The notes: generated from the letters alone by a model not told the origin. 64,000 nt of DNA from Promicromonospora thailandica (GCF_024171955.1 NZ_JAMTCS010000002.1:421300-485299); one strand, 5' to 3'; counted from the stretch's first letter, positions 16,730 through 26,536 are shown. A program made the numbers and translations.

Positions 16730-18298
16730 ATGGCCGATTCGGCGCCGACCGACATCCTCGAGATGCGCGGCATCACCAAGACATTCCCTGGGGTCAAGGC
16801 GCTCCAGGACGTCAACCTCACCGTCCGCCGGGGCGAGATCCACGCGATCTGCGGCGAGAACGGGGCGGGCAAGTCCACCCTGATGAAGGTGCTGTCGGGC
16901 GTCTACCCGTTCGGCTCCTACGAGGGTGACATCGTGCTCGACGGCGAGACCGCCCAGTTCGGCACGATCAACGACTCCGAGGCGCGGGGCGTGGTGATCA
17001 TCCACCAGGAGCTCGCCCTCGTCCCGTACCTGTCGATCGCCGAGAACATCTTCCTCGGCAACGAGCGCCGCCGTACGGGCGGGGCCATCGACTGGAACAA
17101 GACCAACGCCGAGGCGTCCGCGCTGCTGGCGCGGGTGGGCCTGAGCGAGTCGCCGACGACGCCCATCTCCGCGCTCGGCGTGGGCAAGCAGCAGCTCGTG
17201 GAGATCGCCAAGGCGATCTCCAAGGACGTGCGCCTGCTCATCCTGGACGAGCCGACGGCGGCGCTGAACGACAACGACTCCGAGCACCTGCTCGGCCTGC
17301 TCCGGCAGTTCAAGGAGCAGGGCATCACCTCGATCATGATCTCCCACAAGCTGGCGGAGATCGCCGAGATCGCGGACCGCACCACGATCATCCGCGACGG
17401 CCGGTCGATCGAGACCTTCGACATGGCCACGGCCGGCGAGTCGTCCGAGGCGGTCCAGAACCGCATCATCCGCGGCATGGTGGGTCGTGACCTCGACAAC
17501 CGCTACCCCGACCGTGAGTCGCACCCCGGCGAGGAGGTGCTCCGCGTCGAGGACTGGACGGTCTACCACCCCACCCAGCCCGGGCGCGTCGTCGTCGAGA
17601 ACGCGAGCCTGAACGTCCGGGCCGGCGAGGTCGTCGGCATCGCCGGGCTGATGGGCGCCGGCCGCACCGAGCTCGCGATGTCGCTGTTCGGCCGGTCCTA
17701 CGGCCGGGACATCAGCGGCAAGGCGTACCTGCACGGCAAGGAGATCGACGTGCACAGCGTGCCCGCCGCCATCCGGTCGGGTATCGCGTACGTGTCGGAG
17801 GACCGCAAGCAGTACGGGCTCAACCTCATCGAGGACATCCGCCGCAACATCTCCGCCGCGGGCCTCGGCAAGCTGGCGAAGAACGGCTTCGTCGACGAGA
17901 ACGAGGAGCTCAAGGTCGCGGAGGAGTACCGCGCGTCCATGAACATCCGCACCCCCAACGTGCTGACGGAGGTGGGCAAGCTCTCGGGCGGCAACCAGCA
18001 GAAGGTCGTGCTGTCCAAGTGGCTGTACACCGCGCCCGAGGTGCTGATCCTCGACGAGCCCACCCGCGGCATCGACGTCGGCGCCAAGTACGAGATCTAC
18101 ACCATCATCAACGAGCTGGTCGCTGCCGGGAAGGCGGTGCTGGTCATCTCCTCGGAGCTCCCTGAGCTGCTCGGGATCTGCGACCGCATCTACACCCTGG
18201 CCTTCGGCCGCATCACCGGCGAGGTCGACGTGCCCTCCGCCACCCAGGAAGGACTCATGGCCCTCATGACCCAGGAGACGCAGGAGACGAAGGCATGA
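16730..18298 (+). CDS. gguA: Multiple-monosaccharide ABC transporter ATP-binding protein
   Basis: A 522-residue double ABC ATPase. Domain 1 has Walker [10 protein letters not shown] at residues 42-50, [15 protein letters not shown] and [12 protein letters not shown]; domain 2 has [27 protein letters not shown] near residue 418 and [26 protein letters not shown] and the insert [12 protein letters not shown] are typical of GguA/MmsA rather than RbsA. It couples ATP hydrolysis to uptake through GguB. It lies 162 nt after chvE, and its stop overlaps gguB (ATGA). The start is preceded by ACAAGGACTGGC, a modest ribosome site. Confidence 0.94.
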   Translation: MADSAPTDILEMRGITKTFPGVKALQDVNLTVRRGEIHAICGENGAGKSTLMKVLSGVYPFGSYEGDIVLDGETAQFGTINDSEARGVVIIHQELALVPYLSIAENIFLGNERRRTGGAIDWNKTNAEASALLARVGLSESPTTPISALGVGKQQLVEIAKAISKDVRLLILDEPTAALNDNDSEHLLGLLRQFKEQGITSIMISHKLAEIAEIADRTTIIRDGRSIETFDMATAGESSEAVQNRIIRGMVGRDLDNRYPDRESHPGEEVLRVEDWTVYHPTQPGRVVVENASLNVRAGEVVGIAGLMGAGRTELAMSLFGRSYGRDISGKAYLHGKEIDVHSVPAAIRSGIAYVSEDRKQYGLNLIEDIRRNISAAGLGKLAKNGFVDENEELKVAEEYRASMNIRTPNVLTEVGKLSGGNQQKVVLSKWLYTAPEVLILDEPTRGIDVGAKYEIYTIINELVAAGKAVLVISSELPELLGICDRIYTLAFGRITGEVDVPSATQEGLMALMTQETQETKA

Positions 18299-19476
18299 CC
18301 GGCATCGCCAACATCCGGGACCTGCTCACCCGGAACATCCGCACCAGCGGTATCTACATCGCGTTCGTGCTGATCATCGTGCTGTTCTCGGTGCTCACCA
18401 ACGGACTGCTCCTCAGCTCGCGCAACCTCACCAGCCTCGTGCTGCAGTTCTCGTACATCCTGATCCTCGCCATCGGCATGGTGATCATCATCATCGGCGG
18501 GCACATCGACCTGTCGGTGGGGTCGGTGGTCGCGCTCACCGGCGCCATCGCCGCCGTCGTCGTCGTGCGGAACGGCATGCCCTGGTGGGTCGGCGTGCTC
18601 GCGGCGCTCGGCACCGGGTTGCTGGTCGGGGCCTGGCAAGGGTTCTGGGTGGCGTACGTCGGGATCCCAGCGTTCATCGTGACGCTGGCCGGCATGCTCC
18701 TGTTCCGCGGCCTCACGCTCCAGGTGCTGAACAACGTCTCGCTCTCGCCGTTCCCGAGCGAGTACACGAGCATCGCCACCGGCTTCTTCAACGGCCTGCT
18801 CGGCGGCTACGGCTACGACACCTTCACGCTCGTCATCTTCGCGATCGGCGTGCTCGGCTTCGCGTACAACGCCTGGCGCACCCGCCGGGCCCGGATCGCC
18901 TACAACCAGACGGTCGAGGCGCCGGCGCTGTTCGTGCTGAAGATCGTGGTGATCGCCGCCGTCGTCATGTGGTTCGCATGGAACCTCGCCACGTACCGCG
19001 GTCTCCCTGCCGTGCTGATCATCCTGGCCGTGCTGGTGATGGCCTACACGCTGGTCACCAAGCACAGCGTGTTCGGCCGCCACGTCTACGCCATCGGCGG
19101 CAACCTCGCCGCGGCGCAGCTGTCCGGCGTGCGGGTCAAGCGCGTGAACTTCTGGATGTTCGTGAACATGGGCTTCCTCGCCTCCGTCGCGGGCATCGTG
19201 TTCTCCGCGCGGTCGAGTGCCGCCCAGCCGGGCGCGGGCAACATGTTCGAGCTCGACGCGATCGCGGCCTGCTTCATCGGTGGCGCCGCAGTGACCGGCG
19301 GTATCGGCACCGTGACCGGCGCCATGGTCGGTGGCCTCATCATGGCCGTCATGTCGAACGGCATGTCGCTCATGGGCGTGGACCAGTCCACGCAGCAGAT
19401 CGTCAAGGGCGTCGTGCTGCTGCTGGCCGTCGCGTTCGACGTCTGGAACAAGAAGCGGGCGGCCGCCACCCGCTGA
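18295..19476 (+). CDS. gguB: Multiple-monosaccharide ABC transporter permease
   Basis: A 393-residue permease, longer than ordinary CUT2 permeases as expected for GguB, with about ten hydrophobic helices. The family motif [20 protein letters not shown] is present near residues 62-81, and [19 protein letters not shown] near the C-terminus. It is presumably a homodimer channel served by GguA and ChvE. It ends just before the family A palindromic array at 19489. Confidence 0.93.
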   Translation: MTGIANIRDLLTRNIRTSGIYIAFVLIIVLFSVLTNGLLLSSRNLTSLVLQFSYILILAIGMVIIIIGGHIDLSVGSVVALTGAIAAVVVVRNGMPWWVGVLAALGTGLLVGAWQGFWVAYVGIPAFIVTLAGMLLFRGLTLQVLNNVSLSPFPSEYTSIATGFFNGLLGGYGYDTFTLVIFAIGVLGFAYNAWRTRRARIAYNQTVEAPALFVLKIVVIAAVVMWFAWNLATYRGLPAVLIILAVLVMAYTLVTKHSVFGRHVYAIGGNLAAAQLSGVRVKRVNFWMFVNMGFLASVAGIVFSARSSAAQPGAGNMFELDAIAACFIGGAAVTGGIGTVTGAMVGGLIMAVMSNGMSLMGVDQSTQQIVKGVVLLLAVAFDVWNKKRAAATR

Positions 19477-19488
19477 CACTCGCCCCGC

Positions 19489-19591
19489 CGAGATAGAACC
19501 GTGGCGAGATAGAACCGTGGCGAGGTAGAACCGCAGACTTGCGCTGCAGTTCTATCTCGCCACGGTTCTATCTCGCCACGGTTCTATCTCG
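19489..19591. repeat. Palindromic array of 16-bp units (family A, locus 2)
   Basis: Three units (CGAGATAGAACCGTGG twice, then CGAGGTAGAACCGCAG) face three inverted units (starting 19544, 19560, 19576) around a seven-base loop. 46 of 48 possible pairs match. The unit is a variant of that at 12275-12424, but each locus matches itself better than it matches the other. It lies between gguB and a downstream tetR gene, where it should act as a very strong terminator. Confidence 0.85.
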
Positions 19592-19621
19592 GCGTTTCTG
19601 GGGGTGGGCGAGAATGGGCGG

Positions 19622-20230
19622 ATGGCTGATGCTGCTCCCGCACCGCGCCGCGGCAGGAGGCCCGCCGGGCAGGACGCGCGCGCCGAGATCTTGGCCGCCG
19701 CGCGCGACGAGTTCGTCGAGCGCGGCTACGAGGCCGCCTCGCTGCGCTCCGTCGCCCGCCGGGCCGGCGTCGATCCCGGCACCGTGCGGCACTGGTTCCC
19801 CGACAAGCCGCGCCTGCTCACGGCGACCCTCGGCGTCGCGGGCATCGAGCCCGCCGCGGTCGTCGAGCGGGTCACCGACGGCCCCGTCGAGACGCTCGGC
19901 GAGCGTCTGCTGGAGGCGGTCATCGGCCTCTGGGACTTCGACGACGGCGACACCGTGCGCGTGGTGCTGCCGGCGATCATCGCGGACGCAGAGCTGCGCG
20001 GGCTGCTGCCGCAGTTCATCGGGGCCGCGATCCTGCGGCCGGTGGTCCGGGCGCTCGGTACGGTCGACGCCCCGCTGCGCACCTCGCTGGTCGCCTCGCA
20101 GATGGCGGGGGTGCTCATGACCCGGTACCTGGTGCGGCTGGAACCTCTCGCGTCGCTGTCGCCCGGCGAGGTCGCGCGGCTCGTCGGCCCCAATCTCCAG
20201 CGGTACCTCACCGGAGACCTTGCGTCCTGA
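19622..20230 (+). CDS. TetR-family transcriptional regulator
   Basis: A 202-residue regulator with the DNA-binding domain AEILAAARDEFVERGYEAASLRSVARRAGVDPGTVRHWFPDKPRLL near the N-terminus. ATG at 19622 is preferred because GAGAAT lies six bases upstream, as in the leaderless genes here; an in-frame GTG lies at 19604. It is followed 26 nt later by an ABC exporter operon in the same direction, so it probably controls that exporter in response to a small toxic or lipophilic molecule. The ligand is unknown. Confidence 0.88.
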   Translation: MADAAPAPRRGRRPAGQDARAEILAAARDEFVERGYEAASLRSVARRAGVDPGTVRHWFPDKPRLLTATLGVAGIEPAAVVERVTDGPVETLGERLLEAVIGLWDFDDGDTVRVVLPAIIADAELRGLLPQFIGAAILRPVVRALGTVDAPLRTSLVASQMAGVLMTRYLVRLEPLASLSPGEVARLVGPNLQRYLTGDLAS

Positions 20231-20256
20231 CACCGGGCGGGCGCACAATTCATCAC

Positions 20257-20997
20257 ATGAGGAAAAACGCGGTCGTCATCGCCGGGCTGCGGGTGGTGCG
20301 CGGCGGCCGGCCGGTCATCGACGGCCTGGACCTGTCCGTGCCCGCGGGGTCCGTCGTGGGGCTGCTCGGGCCGTCCGGGTCCGGCAAGACGACGCTCATG
20401 CGCAGCGTCGTCGGCGTGCAGGCTAGTGTCACGGGTTCCGTCGAGGTGCTCGGCGCGACGGCCGGCACGCCGGCGCTGCGCCGGCGCGTGGGCTACATGA
20501 CGCAGGACGCGAGCGTCTACACCGACCTCACCGTGGTCCAGAACCTCCGGTACTTCGCGGCGCTGGCCGGCGTGCCGTCACCCGCCCGGGCCGTGGCGGC
20601 CGCCGTCGCGACCGTCGACCTGGGTGGGCACGAGAGGCAGCGGGTCGGCACGCTGTCCGGGGGCGAACGGTCCCGGGTCTCGCTGGCCGCGGCCCTGGTC
20701 GGCGACCCTGAGCTGCTCGTGCTCGACGAGCCCACGGTGGGTCTGGACCCGGTGCTGCGGCGCGACCTGTGGGCGGTGTTCCGCCGGCTCGCCGCCGAGG
20801 GGCGCACGCTCCTGGTCTCCAGCCACGTCATGGACGAGGCCACGCAGTGCGACCGGCTGCTCCTCATGCGCGCGGGCGGGCTCGTCGCGGACACCACGCC
20901 GGACGACCTGCTGGCCGGCACCGGGGCGCCCGACGCCGAGCGCGCGTTCCTCACCCTGATCGACCGGGCCGCCCGACGCGAGGAGGACGTCCGATGA
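20257..20997 (+). CDS. ABC transporter ATP-binding protein (ABC-2 exporter)
   Basis: A 246-residue single ABC domain with Walker A GPSGSGKTT, signature LSGGERSRVSLAAAL, Walker B LLVLDEPTVGLDPV and the switch His in VSSHVMDEATQ. It belongs to the drug/antibiotic export group (DrrA-like). ATG at 20257 has CACAAT seven bases upstream and no clear ribosome site. Its stop overlaps the permease start (ATGA), so both subunits are made together. A tetR gene lies directly upstream. Confidence 0.9.
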   Translation: MRKNAVVIAGLRVVRGGRPVIDGLDLSVPAGSVVGLLGPSGSGKTTLMRSVVGVQASVTGSVEVLGATAGTPALRRRVGYMTQDASVYTDLTVVQNLRYFAALAGVPSPARAVAAAVATVDLGGHERQRVGTLSGGERSRVSLAAALVGDPELLVLDEPTVGLDPVLRRDLWAVFRRLAAEGRTLLVSSHVMDEATQCDRLLLMRAGGLVADTTPDDLLAGTGAPDAERAFLTLIDRAARREEDVR

Positions 20998-21719
20998 GCC
21001 CGACCCTCGCCACCGCGGGCCGCGTGCTGGCCCAGCTCCGCGGCGACCACCGCACGGTCGCGCTCATCCTGCTGCTGCCGTGCCTGCTGATCGGCCTCAT
21101 CGCGTGGATGTTCGACGACCAGCCCCAGGTGCTCGACCAGTTCGGCCCCATGCTCGTAGGTCTGTTCCCGCTGATCGTGATGTTCCTGGTCACGAGCGTG
21201 GCGACGCTGCGCGAACGGCAGTCCGGCACGCTGGAGCGGCTCATGACCACGCCCATCCGCCGGGGCGACCTCGTGGCGGGCTACGCTCTCGCGTTCGCGA
21301 CGCTCGCGCTGGTCCAGGCGCTCGTCGTGGTCGGCTTCGCCGTGCTCGTGGGCATGGACGTCGAGGGACCGCTCGGGCTGGTCGTCGTGGTCGCGCTGCT
21401 CGACGCGATCCTCGGCTGCACCCTGGGCCTGGCCGCCTCGGCGCTGGCCCGGAGCGAGTTCCAGGCGGTGCAGATGATGCCGGCCGTCCTGTTCCCGCAG
21501 CTCATCACGTGCGGGCTGCTCATGCCCCGGGACCAGATGCCGCAGGTGCTCGAGTGGCTGTCCCGCGCCTTCCCGCTGACCTACGCGATCGAGGCGATGA
21601 CGTCGCTCGCGGCGGGGGCCGAGTGGGCGGGAATCCGCGGCGCCGTCGGCGTGATCGGCCTGTTCATCGTGGGCGCGGCGCTGCTCGGCGTCCTCACTCT
21701 TCGCCGCCGCACCCCCTGA
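20994..21719 (+). CDS. ABC-2 type transporter permease
   Basis: A 241-residue membrane protein with six hydrophobic helices and the ABC-2 landmarks LRERQSGTLERLMTTPIRRGDLVAGY and PQVLEWLSRAFPLTYAIEAM. It should dimerise and export a lipophilic compound using the ATPase encoded just upstream. The start overlaps that gene's stop, and the ribosome site is GAGGAGG. The next gene is convergent, only 5 nt beyond the stop. Confidence 0.9.
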   Translation: MSPTLATAGRVLAQLRGDHRTVALILLLPCLLIGLIAWMFDDQPQVLDQFGPMLVGLFPLIVMFLVTSVATLRERQSGTLERLMTTPIRRGDLVAGYALAFATLALVQALVVVGFAVLVGMDVEGPLGLVVVVALLDAILGCTLGLAASALARSEFQAVQMMPAVLFPQLITCGLLMPRDQMPQVLEWLSRAFPLTYAIEAMTSLAAGAEWAGIRGAVGVIGLFIVGAALLGVLTLRRRTP

Positions 21720-21724
21720 CGCGT

Positions 21725-23026
21725 TCAGGGGAGGCGGAGCGCCCTTGCCACCTCGCCCCACGCGACGTACGAGAAGCCCGTCGCGTCGCGCTCCGGGTCG
21801 GTGTCCGGGCCGGTCTCGGGCTCGTCGTGCGTGACCAGCAGGCCAGACCGGTACCCGCCGACCGGCGCGTTCGACACGGCGAGCCCGTCCGACCCGTTGA
21901 CGTCGTCCACGCCGTCGCCCGCCACGCGGAAGGTGCCGAGCGACCGGTTCCGGCCCGTCAGGGAGTAGACGGCGTACGTGTCGTCGCCCTGGCTGGACAC
22001 GATCACGGAGCCGGTGCGGCCCGGTCCGTACCAGATGTCGACCCCCTCGGCGTCGGCGGTCAGGTTCGTCCCGCCGTACGACGGCGCGCCCGGGTCCACC
22101 GGTGCGCACTCCTCCGTCTCCGGGTCGTAGACGTCGTGCACGCCGAAGTCGCGCACCCGGTCGACCAGCCGCGGCGCGCCCGAGCCCAGGGGGAGCGGCA
22201 GCCGCCACAGGCCGACGTCCTCCTGCGTGGCGTACAGCGTGCCGGTGCGGCGGTCGACGGCGACCCCCTCGAGCTGCGGGCCCACGCCCGGCTCCGCGCA
22301 CGGCACCCAGGTGGTGCCGTCGGGCAGGCGGAACTCTCCGGGCAGCGCCAGGTGCTCGACGTCGGTGTAGCCCACGCCGTCCGGCCCGGTCGTGATCCGG
22401 GCCGTCGCGACGGTGGTGTCGCCCTCCTGCGTGACCACCACGGAGGCCTCGCCACGTCGCGGCTGGTAGACGGCCAGGCCGTACGCGGTGTGGTCCTCGG
22501 CGACCGTCTCCCGGTCCGGGCTGAACAGGAACTCCTGCTCGGGGGCGGTGACCTCGGTGAGCGGGGTCGCAGCCGCTGATCCAGCCGGGTCGATCGCGAA
22601 GAAGCGCACCTGGTCGTTGTACCGGTCCGAGACGACGGCGACGTCCCTGGTCCGGCCATCGACGCGCAGGCCGTGGGCGATGTCCACGTTGTTGTACCGG
22701 CCGGGCACCCCGTCGGCCCGCGGCGCCGGCGTGGCCGGGACCGACTGCAGCTCCGTCGCGTCCACGCCGTACACCCGCAGGCCGCCCTCCTTGGCCGTCA
22801 CGACGACGAGCGAGCGGCGCGAGTCGCGGGGGTGCACCCAGATCGCCGGGTCGTCGCCGGACGCGTCGCCGCCGGCCTCGTCGTCGTACAGCGGGGGAGT
22901 CTCGACCGAGGTGGTCACCGTGACCGGGCCTCCGCCCGGGCGGTGGCCGCCCGCGACGGCCGAGGCGGGCGTGAGCACGGTCAGGAGCAGCAGCGTGGCC
23001 GACAGGGCGGCGAGACGACGGCGCAT
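21725..23026 (-). CDS. Secreted beta-propeller phytase
   Basis: A 433-residue protein with a signal peptide (MRRRLAALSATLLLLTVLTPASAVAGG). The body matches Bacillus-type 3-phytase: DDPAIWVHP, RYNNVDIAHGLR, SDRYNDQVRFFAID, EGVAVDRRTGTLYATQED and DAEGVDIWYG. Several acidic side chains in these segments would bind the Ca2+ ions on which catalysis depends. It releases phosphate from phytate outside the cell, in keeping with a plant-litter habitat. ATG at 23026 is chosen because it gives a complete signal peptide; the frame is open further upstream. It lies 70 nt after acuC, on the same strand. Confidence 0.9.
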   Translation of the reverse strand: MRRRLAALSATLLLLTVLTPASAVAGGHRPGGGPVTVTTSVETPPLYDDEAGGDASGDDPAIWVHPRDSRRSLVVVTAKEGGLRVYGVDATELQSVPATPAPRADGVPGRYNNVDIAHGLRVDGRTRDVAVVSDRYNDQVRFFAIDPAGSAAATPLTEVTAPEQEFLFSPDRETVAEDHTAYGLAVYQPRRGEASVVVTQEGDTTVATARITTGPDGVGYTDVEHLALPGEFRLPDGTTWVPCAEPGVGPQLEGVAVDRRTGTLYATQEDVGLWRLPLPLGSGAPRLVDRVRDFGVHDVYDPETEECAPVDPGAPSYGGTNLTADAEGVDIWYGPGRTGSVIVSSQGDDTYAVYSLTGRNRSLGTFRVAGDGVDDVNGSDGLAVSNAPVGGYRSGLLVTHDEPETGPDTDPERDATGFSYVAWGEVARALRLP

Positions 23027-23096
23027 GCGTCGAGGCTGCCGGACCGAGGTGTCGGCGACCTGAACTCCGGCGGAACGCTCGGCGGGATCAGTCCGG

Positions 23097-24266
23097 TCAG
23101 TCCAGGAGCGGGTCGAGGCCCCAGTGGGGGAAGACGGCCCGGCGGGTCGCCTGGACCGCTCGGTCCACGGCGTCGGCCGGGTCGTAGCCGTCACGCCAGC
23201 TCCGGAACGGCACCTCGGCCGTGCCGAGAGTGCGTGCGGCGTCCAGCTCCAGCGCCTCCACGGCGGCGCGCCACGACGCGGGCAGCTCCGACCCGCGGTC
23301 CAGCGGGGTGTGCGCGGCCTCGGCGACGAGCGCCGCCCAGGCGAGCGGGACGACGTCGGACACCGCGTACCCGCCCCCGCCCAGGGCGAGCCAGCGCCCG
23401 TCGGCGTGCTCGTGCGCGAGCGCGTGCGCCCACTGCTGCGCCGTGGTCTGGGCGTCGACCGAGACGTTCAGGTTCGACAGCGGGTCGCGGCCGTGGGCGT
23501 CGCAGCCGTGCTGCGAGACGACCGCCTGCGGGCGGTGCTCACGCACCAGGGCGGGCACCACGGCGTCGATGGCCCGCAGCCAGGCGGCCCCCGTGGTGCG
23601 TGCCGGCACCGGCAGGTTGACGGCGGTCCCCTCGGCAGGCCCGGGTGGCCCGACGTCGGACGACGCGCCCGTGCCCGGGAACAGCGTGCGGCCGTCCTCG
23701 TGGATCGAGACGGTCAGCACGCGCGGGTCGTCCCAGAAGATCGCCTCGACGCCGTCGCCGTGGTGGGCGTCGAAGTCCAGGTAGGCGACGCGCTCCGCGC
23801 CGAGGTCGAGCAGACGACGGATCGCCGCCGCCGCGTCGTTGTACACGCAGAAGCCGGACGCCGCGCCGGGCATCGCGTGGTGCATGCCGCCCGCCACGTT
23901 GACGCCGTGCGTGATCTCGCCGCGCCAGAGGGCGTCGGCCAGCGCGACCGAACCGCCGAGCTGCCGGGCGGCGGCCTCGTGCATGCCGAGGAACAGGGGG
24001 TCGTCGTCGGTGCCGAGCCCGCGTGCCAGGTCGGGTTCCAGCGTGGTGCCGGCGTGGCGGACGGCGGCCACGTAGTCGGCGTCGTGCACGGTCTCGATGA
24101 CGGCGTCCGAGGCGGGTTCGGCGTCGACCACGTCGAGGCGGTCGAGCAGACCGAGCGCCTCGACGAGCCGCATGGTCAGGTCGAGGCGGGCCGGGGCCAT
24201 GGGGTGCCCGGGACCGAAGTCGTACTCGAGGAGCTGCGGGCTCCAGACCAGACGGGCGAGGTGCAC
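23097..24266 (-). CDS. acuC: AcuC-like protein deacetylase (histone deacetylase superfamily)
   Basis: A 389-residue arginase/deacetylase-fold enzyme. The zinc and charge-relay residues are visible in GGMHHAMPGAASGFCVYND, YLDFDAHHGDGVEAIFWDD, SIHEDGRTLFPGTG, VSQHGCDAHGRDPLSNL and LGGGGYAVSD. AcuC deacetylates, and so reactivates, acetyl-CoA synthetase in Bacillus; here the target is unproven since no acs or acuA lies nearby. The GTG start has TACCGT exactly six bases upstream, so the transcript is probably leaderless. Confidence 0.92.
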   Translation of the reverse strand: MHLARLVWSPQLLEYDFGPGHPMAPARLDLTMRLVEALGLLDRLDVVDAEPASDAVIETVHDADYVAAVRHAGTTLEPDLARGLGTDDDPLFLGMHEAAARQLGGSVALADALWRGEITHGVNVAGGMHHAMPGAASGFCVYNDAAAAIRRLLDLGAERVAYLDFDAHHGDGVEAIFWDDPRVLTVSIHEDGRTLFPGTGASSDVGPPGPAEGTAVNLPVPARTTGAAWLRAIDAVVPALVREHRPQAVVSQHGCDAHGRDPLSNLNVSVDAQTTAQQWAHALAHEHADGRWLALGGGGYAVSDVVPLAWAALVAEAAHTPLDRGSELPASWRAAVEALELDAARTLGTAEVPFRSWRDGYDPADAVDRAVQATRRAVFPHWGLDPLLD

Positions 24267-24406
24267 CCGCCCACGGTAACGGACGTGGCCCGGGGCGGGC
24301 CGTCCCGTCCGCGGGGTGCGTCCAGGGCGGTCGTGGGGCCGGGAGCGTGGCAGAGTAGGGCGTCGGTCGACACGCGAGGGGTCACGGTACGGAGGGAGCA
24401 GGGCGG

Positions 24407-25804
24407 ATGCCGAGCTTGCGGCACAGGCTGTTCAGCCTCCGGGAGCTGGTGGACGAGCTGGCGTTCCGGGCCCCGGCGCGGCTCGCCGTCACCGTGTTCG
24501 CGTGCGTGATCGGCCTGTTCGCGGTGCTGCTGCTGATGCCCTTCGCGACGGCGGACGGCGAGGGCGCCAGCCTGGTCGACGCGCTCTTCACCGCCGTCTC
24601 GGCCGTGTGCGTCACGGGTCTGGTGGTGCAGGACACCGCCACCTACTGGTCGCTCTACGGGCAGATCGTGATCCTCGCGGGCATCAAGGTGGGCGGCTTC
24701 GGCATCATGACCGTCGCGTCGCTGCTCGGCATGATCGTGTCCCGCAAGATCGGCCTGACGCAGAAGCTCCTCACGGCGTCGGAGACCAAGACGAGCCGGC
24801 TGGGCGACGTCGGCTCCCTGGTCCGCGTCATCATCATCACCGCGACCACGCTCGAGCTGTCGATCGCGCTGCTGCTGTTCCCCCGGTTCGTGGTCATCGA
24901 GGGCAACGTGGGCACGGCGGCGTGGCACTCCCTGTTCTACGGCATCTCGGCGTTCAACAACGCGGGGTTCGTGCCCACGGCCGAGGGCCTGATGCCGCAC
25001 GTGGGGGACTGGACGCTCGTGCTGCCCCTGGCCCTCGGTGTGTTCGTCGGCGCGCTCGGCTTTCCCGTGATCCTGAACATCCAGCGCGCCTGGCCGCGCC
25101 CCGGGCAGCGCTGGCGCGGCTGGACCAAGAAGCTGTCGCTGCACAGCAAGCTGACCGTGGTGACCAGCGGGGTGCTGTTCGTCGTCGGCGCGCTGCTGCT
25201 CCTGGTGCTGGAGTGGTCCAACCCGGCGACCTTCGGGCCGCTGGCCCTGGGCGACAAGGTGCTGGCGTCGGTCTTCGCCGGGATCATGCCGCGCTCGGGC
25301 GGGTTCAGCACGGTCGACATCGGGGCGATGCACGAGTCGAGCTGGCTCATCCAGGACGCGCTGATGTTCGTGGGCGGCGGCTCGGCGTCGACGGCCGGCG
25401 GCATCAAGGTGACGACGCTCGCCGTCATGCTGCTCGCGATCGTCGCGGAGGCGCGCGGCGACCGGGACATCGAGGCGTTCGGCCGCCGGATCCCGCGGGA
25501 CGTGCTGCGCCTGTCGATCGCCGTGGTGTTCACCGGGGCGAGCATCGTGCTCGTCTCGTGCGTGGCGCTGCTCCAGGTGACCGACCTGAGCCTGTCGCGT
25601 GTCCTGTTCGAGGTGCTGTCGGCGTTCGCGACGGTCGGGCTGACGACGGGCATCACGCAGGACCTGCCCGACTCGGGCAAGTACATCCTGGCGCTGCTCA
25701 TGTTCGTGGGCCGCACGGGCGCCGTGACCGTCGTGGCGGTGCTGGCGCTCCGCGACCGCCGGCGCATCGTACGCTTCCCCGAGGAGCGCCCGATCATCGG
25801 GTGA
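24407..25804 (+). CDS. ktrB: Potassium uptake channel subunit (TrkH/KtrB family)
   Basis: A 465-residue membrane protein with four repeats of helix-pore-helix. The selectivity-filter segments are visible as TAVSAVCVTGLVV, YGISAFNNAGFV, AGIMPRSGGFST and SAFATVGLTTGIT. It forms the K+-conducting dimer, gated by the KtrA ring encoded next. The start is preceded by GGAGGGAGCAGG. Length fits KtrB better than TrkH. Two 24-nt direct repeats lie between it and ktrA. Confidence 0.93.
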   Translation: MPSLRHRLFSLRELVDELAFRAPARLAVTVFACVIGLFAVLLLMPFATADGEGASLVDALFTAVSAVCVTGLVVQDTATYWSLYGQIVILAGIKVGGFGIMTVASLLGMIVSRKIGLTQKLLTASETKTSRLGDVGSLVRVIIITATTLELSIALLLFPRFVVIEGNVGTAAWHSLFYGISAFNNAGFVPTAEGLMPHVGDWTLVLPLALGVFVGALGFPVILNIQRAWPRPGQRWRGWTKKLSLHSKLTVVTSGVLFVVGALLLLVLEWSNPATFGPLALGDKVLASVFAGIMPRSGGFSTVDIGAMHESSWLIQDALMFVGGGSASTAGGIKVTTLAVMLLAIVAEARGDRDIEAFGRRIPRDVLRLSIAVVFTGASIVLVSCVALLQVTDLSLSRVLFEVLSAFATVGLTTGITQDLPDSGKYILALLMFVGRTGAVTVVAVLALRDRRRIVRFPEERPIIG

Positions 25805-25852
25805 GACGACCTGGTCGGACAGACCTGGGACGACGTGGTCGGACAGACCTGG
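25805..25852 (+). repeat. Two tandem 24-nt repeats between ktrB and ktrA
   Basis: TGGTCGGACAGACCTGG occurs at 25812-25828 and again at 25836-25852, with similar flanks, giving a 24-nt period. They immediately precede the ktrA ribosome site. They probably arose by local slippage; no function can be assigned. Confidence 0.6.
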
Positions 25853-25867
25853 CGAGAGAGGAAGACC

Positions 25868-26536
25868 GTGCCGGAGAAGAAGCCCGAACGCGATGCGGGC
25901 GTGCTGGTGATCGGCCTGGGCCGGTTCGGGTCGGCGATCGGCGCGACCCTGGACCGCCTGGGTCAGGACGTGCTCGCCGTCGAGCAGGACCCGGTGCTCG
26001 TCGCGCAGTGGTCGGGCCGGCTGCCGCTGGTCGAGGCCGACGCGTCGAACCCGGAGGCGCTGGAGCAGCTCGGCGCGCGGGACTTCGGCGTCGCGGTGGT
26101 CGGCGTGGGCTCCTCGCTCGAGGCGTCGGTGCTCATCACCGGCAACCTCGTGGACATGGGCACGCCCCAGATCTGGGCCAAGGCCATCTCGGCGGAGCAC
26201 GGCCGCATCCTGACCCGCATCGGCGCCCACCACGTGGTCTTCCCGGAGGCCGACGCCGGCAAGCGCGTGGCGCACCTGGTCAGCGGCAAGCTGCTCGACT
26301 ACATCGAGGTCGAGGACGGGTTCACCATCGTGAAGATGCGCCCGCCGAAGGAGGCGCAGGGGTTCACGCTGGCGCAGTCGAACATCCGCAAGCGGTACGG
26401 GATCACGGTGATCGGCGTGAAGTCGCCGGGCGCGGACTTCGTCTACGCGACGCCCGAGACCCGGATCTCCGCCAACGACCTCCTCGTGTGCTCGGGGCAC
26501 GCCGAGCTCCTGGAACGGTTCGCGGCCCGGCCCTGA
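25868..26536 (+). CDS. ktrA: Potassium uptake regulatory subunit (TrkA/KtrA family)
   Basis: A 222-residue cytosolic RCK protein. It has an N-terminal Rossmann fold (VLVIGLGRFGSAIGATLDRLG) that binds nucleotide, and a TrkA-C domain from about residue 140 (LDYIEVEDGFTIVKM to SANDLLVCSGHAELLERF). As an octameric ring it gates KtrB according to ATP/ADP or cyclic di-AMP. GTG at 25868 is chosen because GAGAGAGGAAG precedes it; an in-frame upstream start at 25835 would fall inside the direct repeats. Confidence 0.92.
   Translation: MPEKKPERDAGVLVIGLGRFGSAIGATLDRLGQDVLAVEQDPVLVAQWSGRLPLVEADASNPEALEQLGARDFGVAVVGVGSSLEASVLITGNLVDMGTPQIWAKAISAEHGRILTRIGAHHVVFPEADAGKRVAHLVSGKLLDYIEVEDGFTIVKMRPPKEAQGFTLAQSNIRKRYGITVIGVKSPGADFVYATPETRISANDLLVCSGHAELLERFAARP

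Noticed and set aside
12275-19591. The 16-bp repeat arrays as CRISPR arrays
   Set aside because: Units are directly adjacent with no spacers, half are inverted, and no cas gene is nearby.
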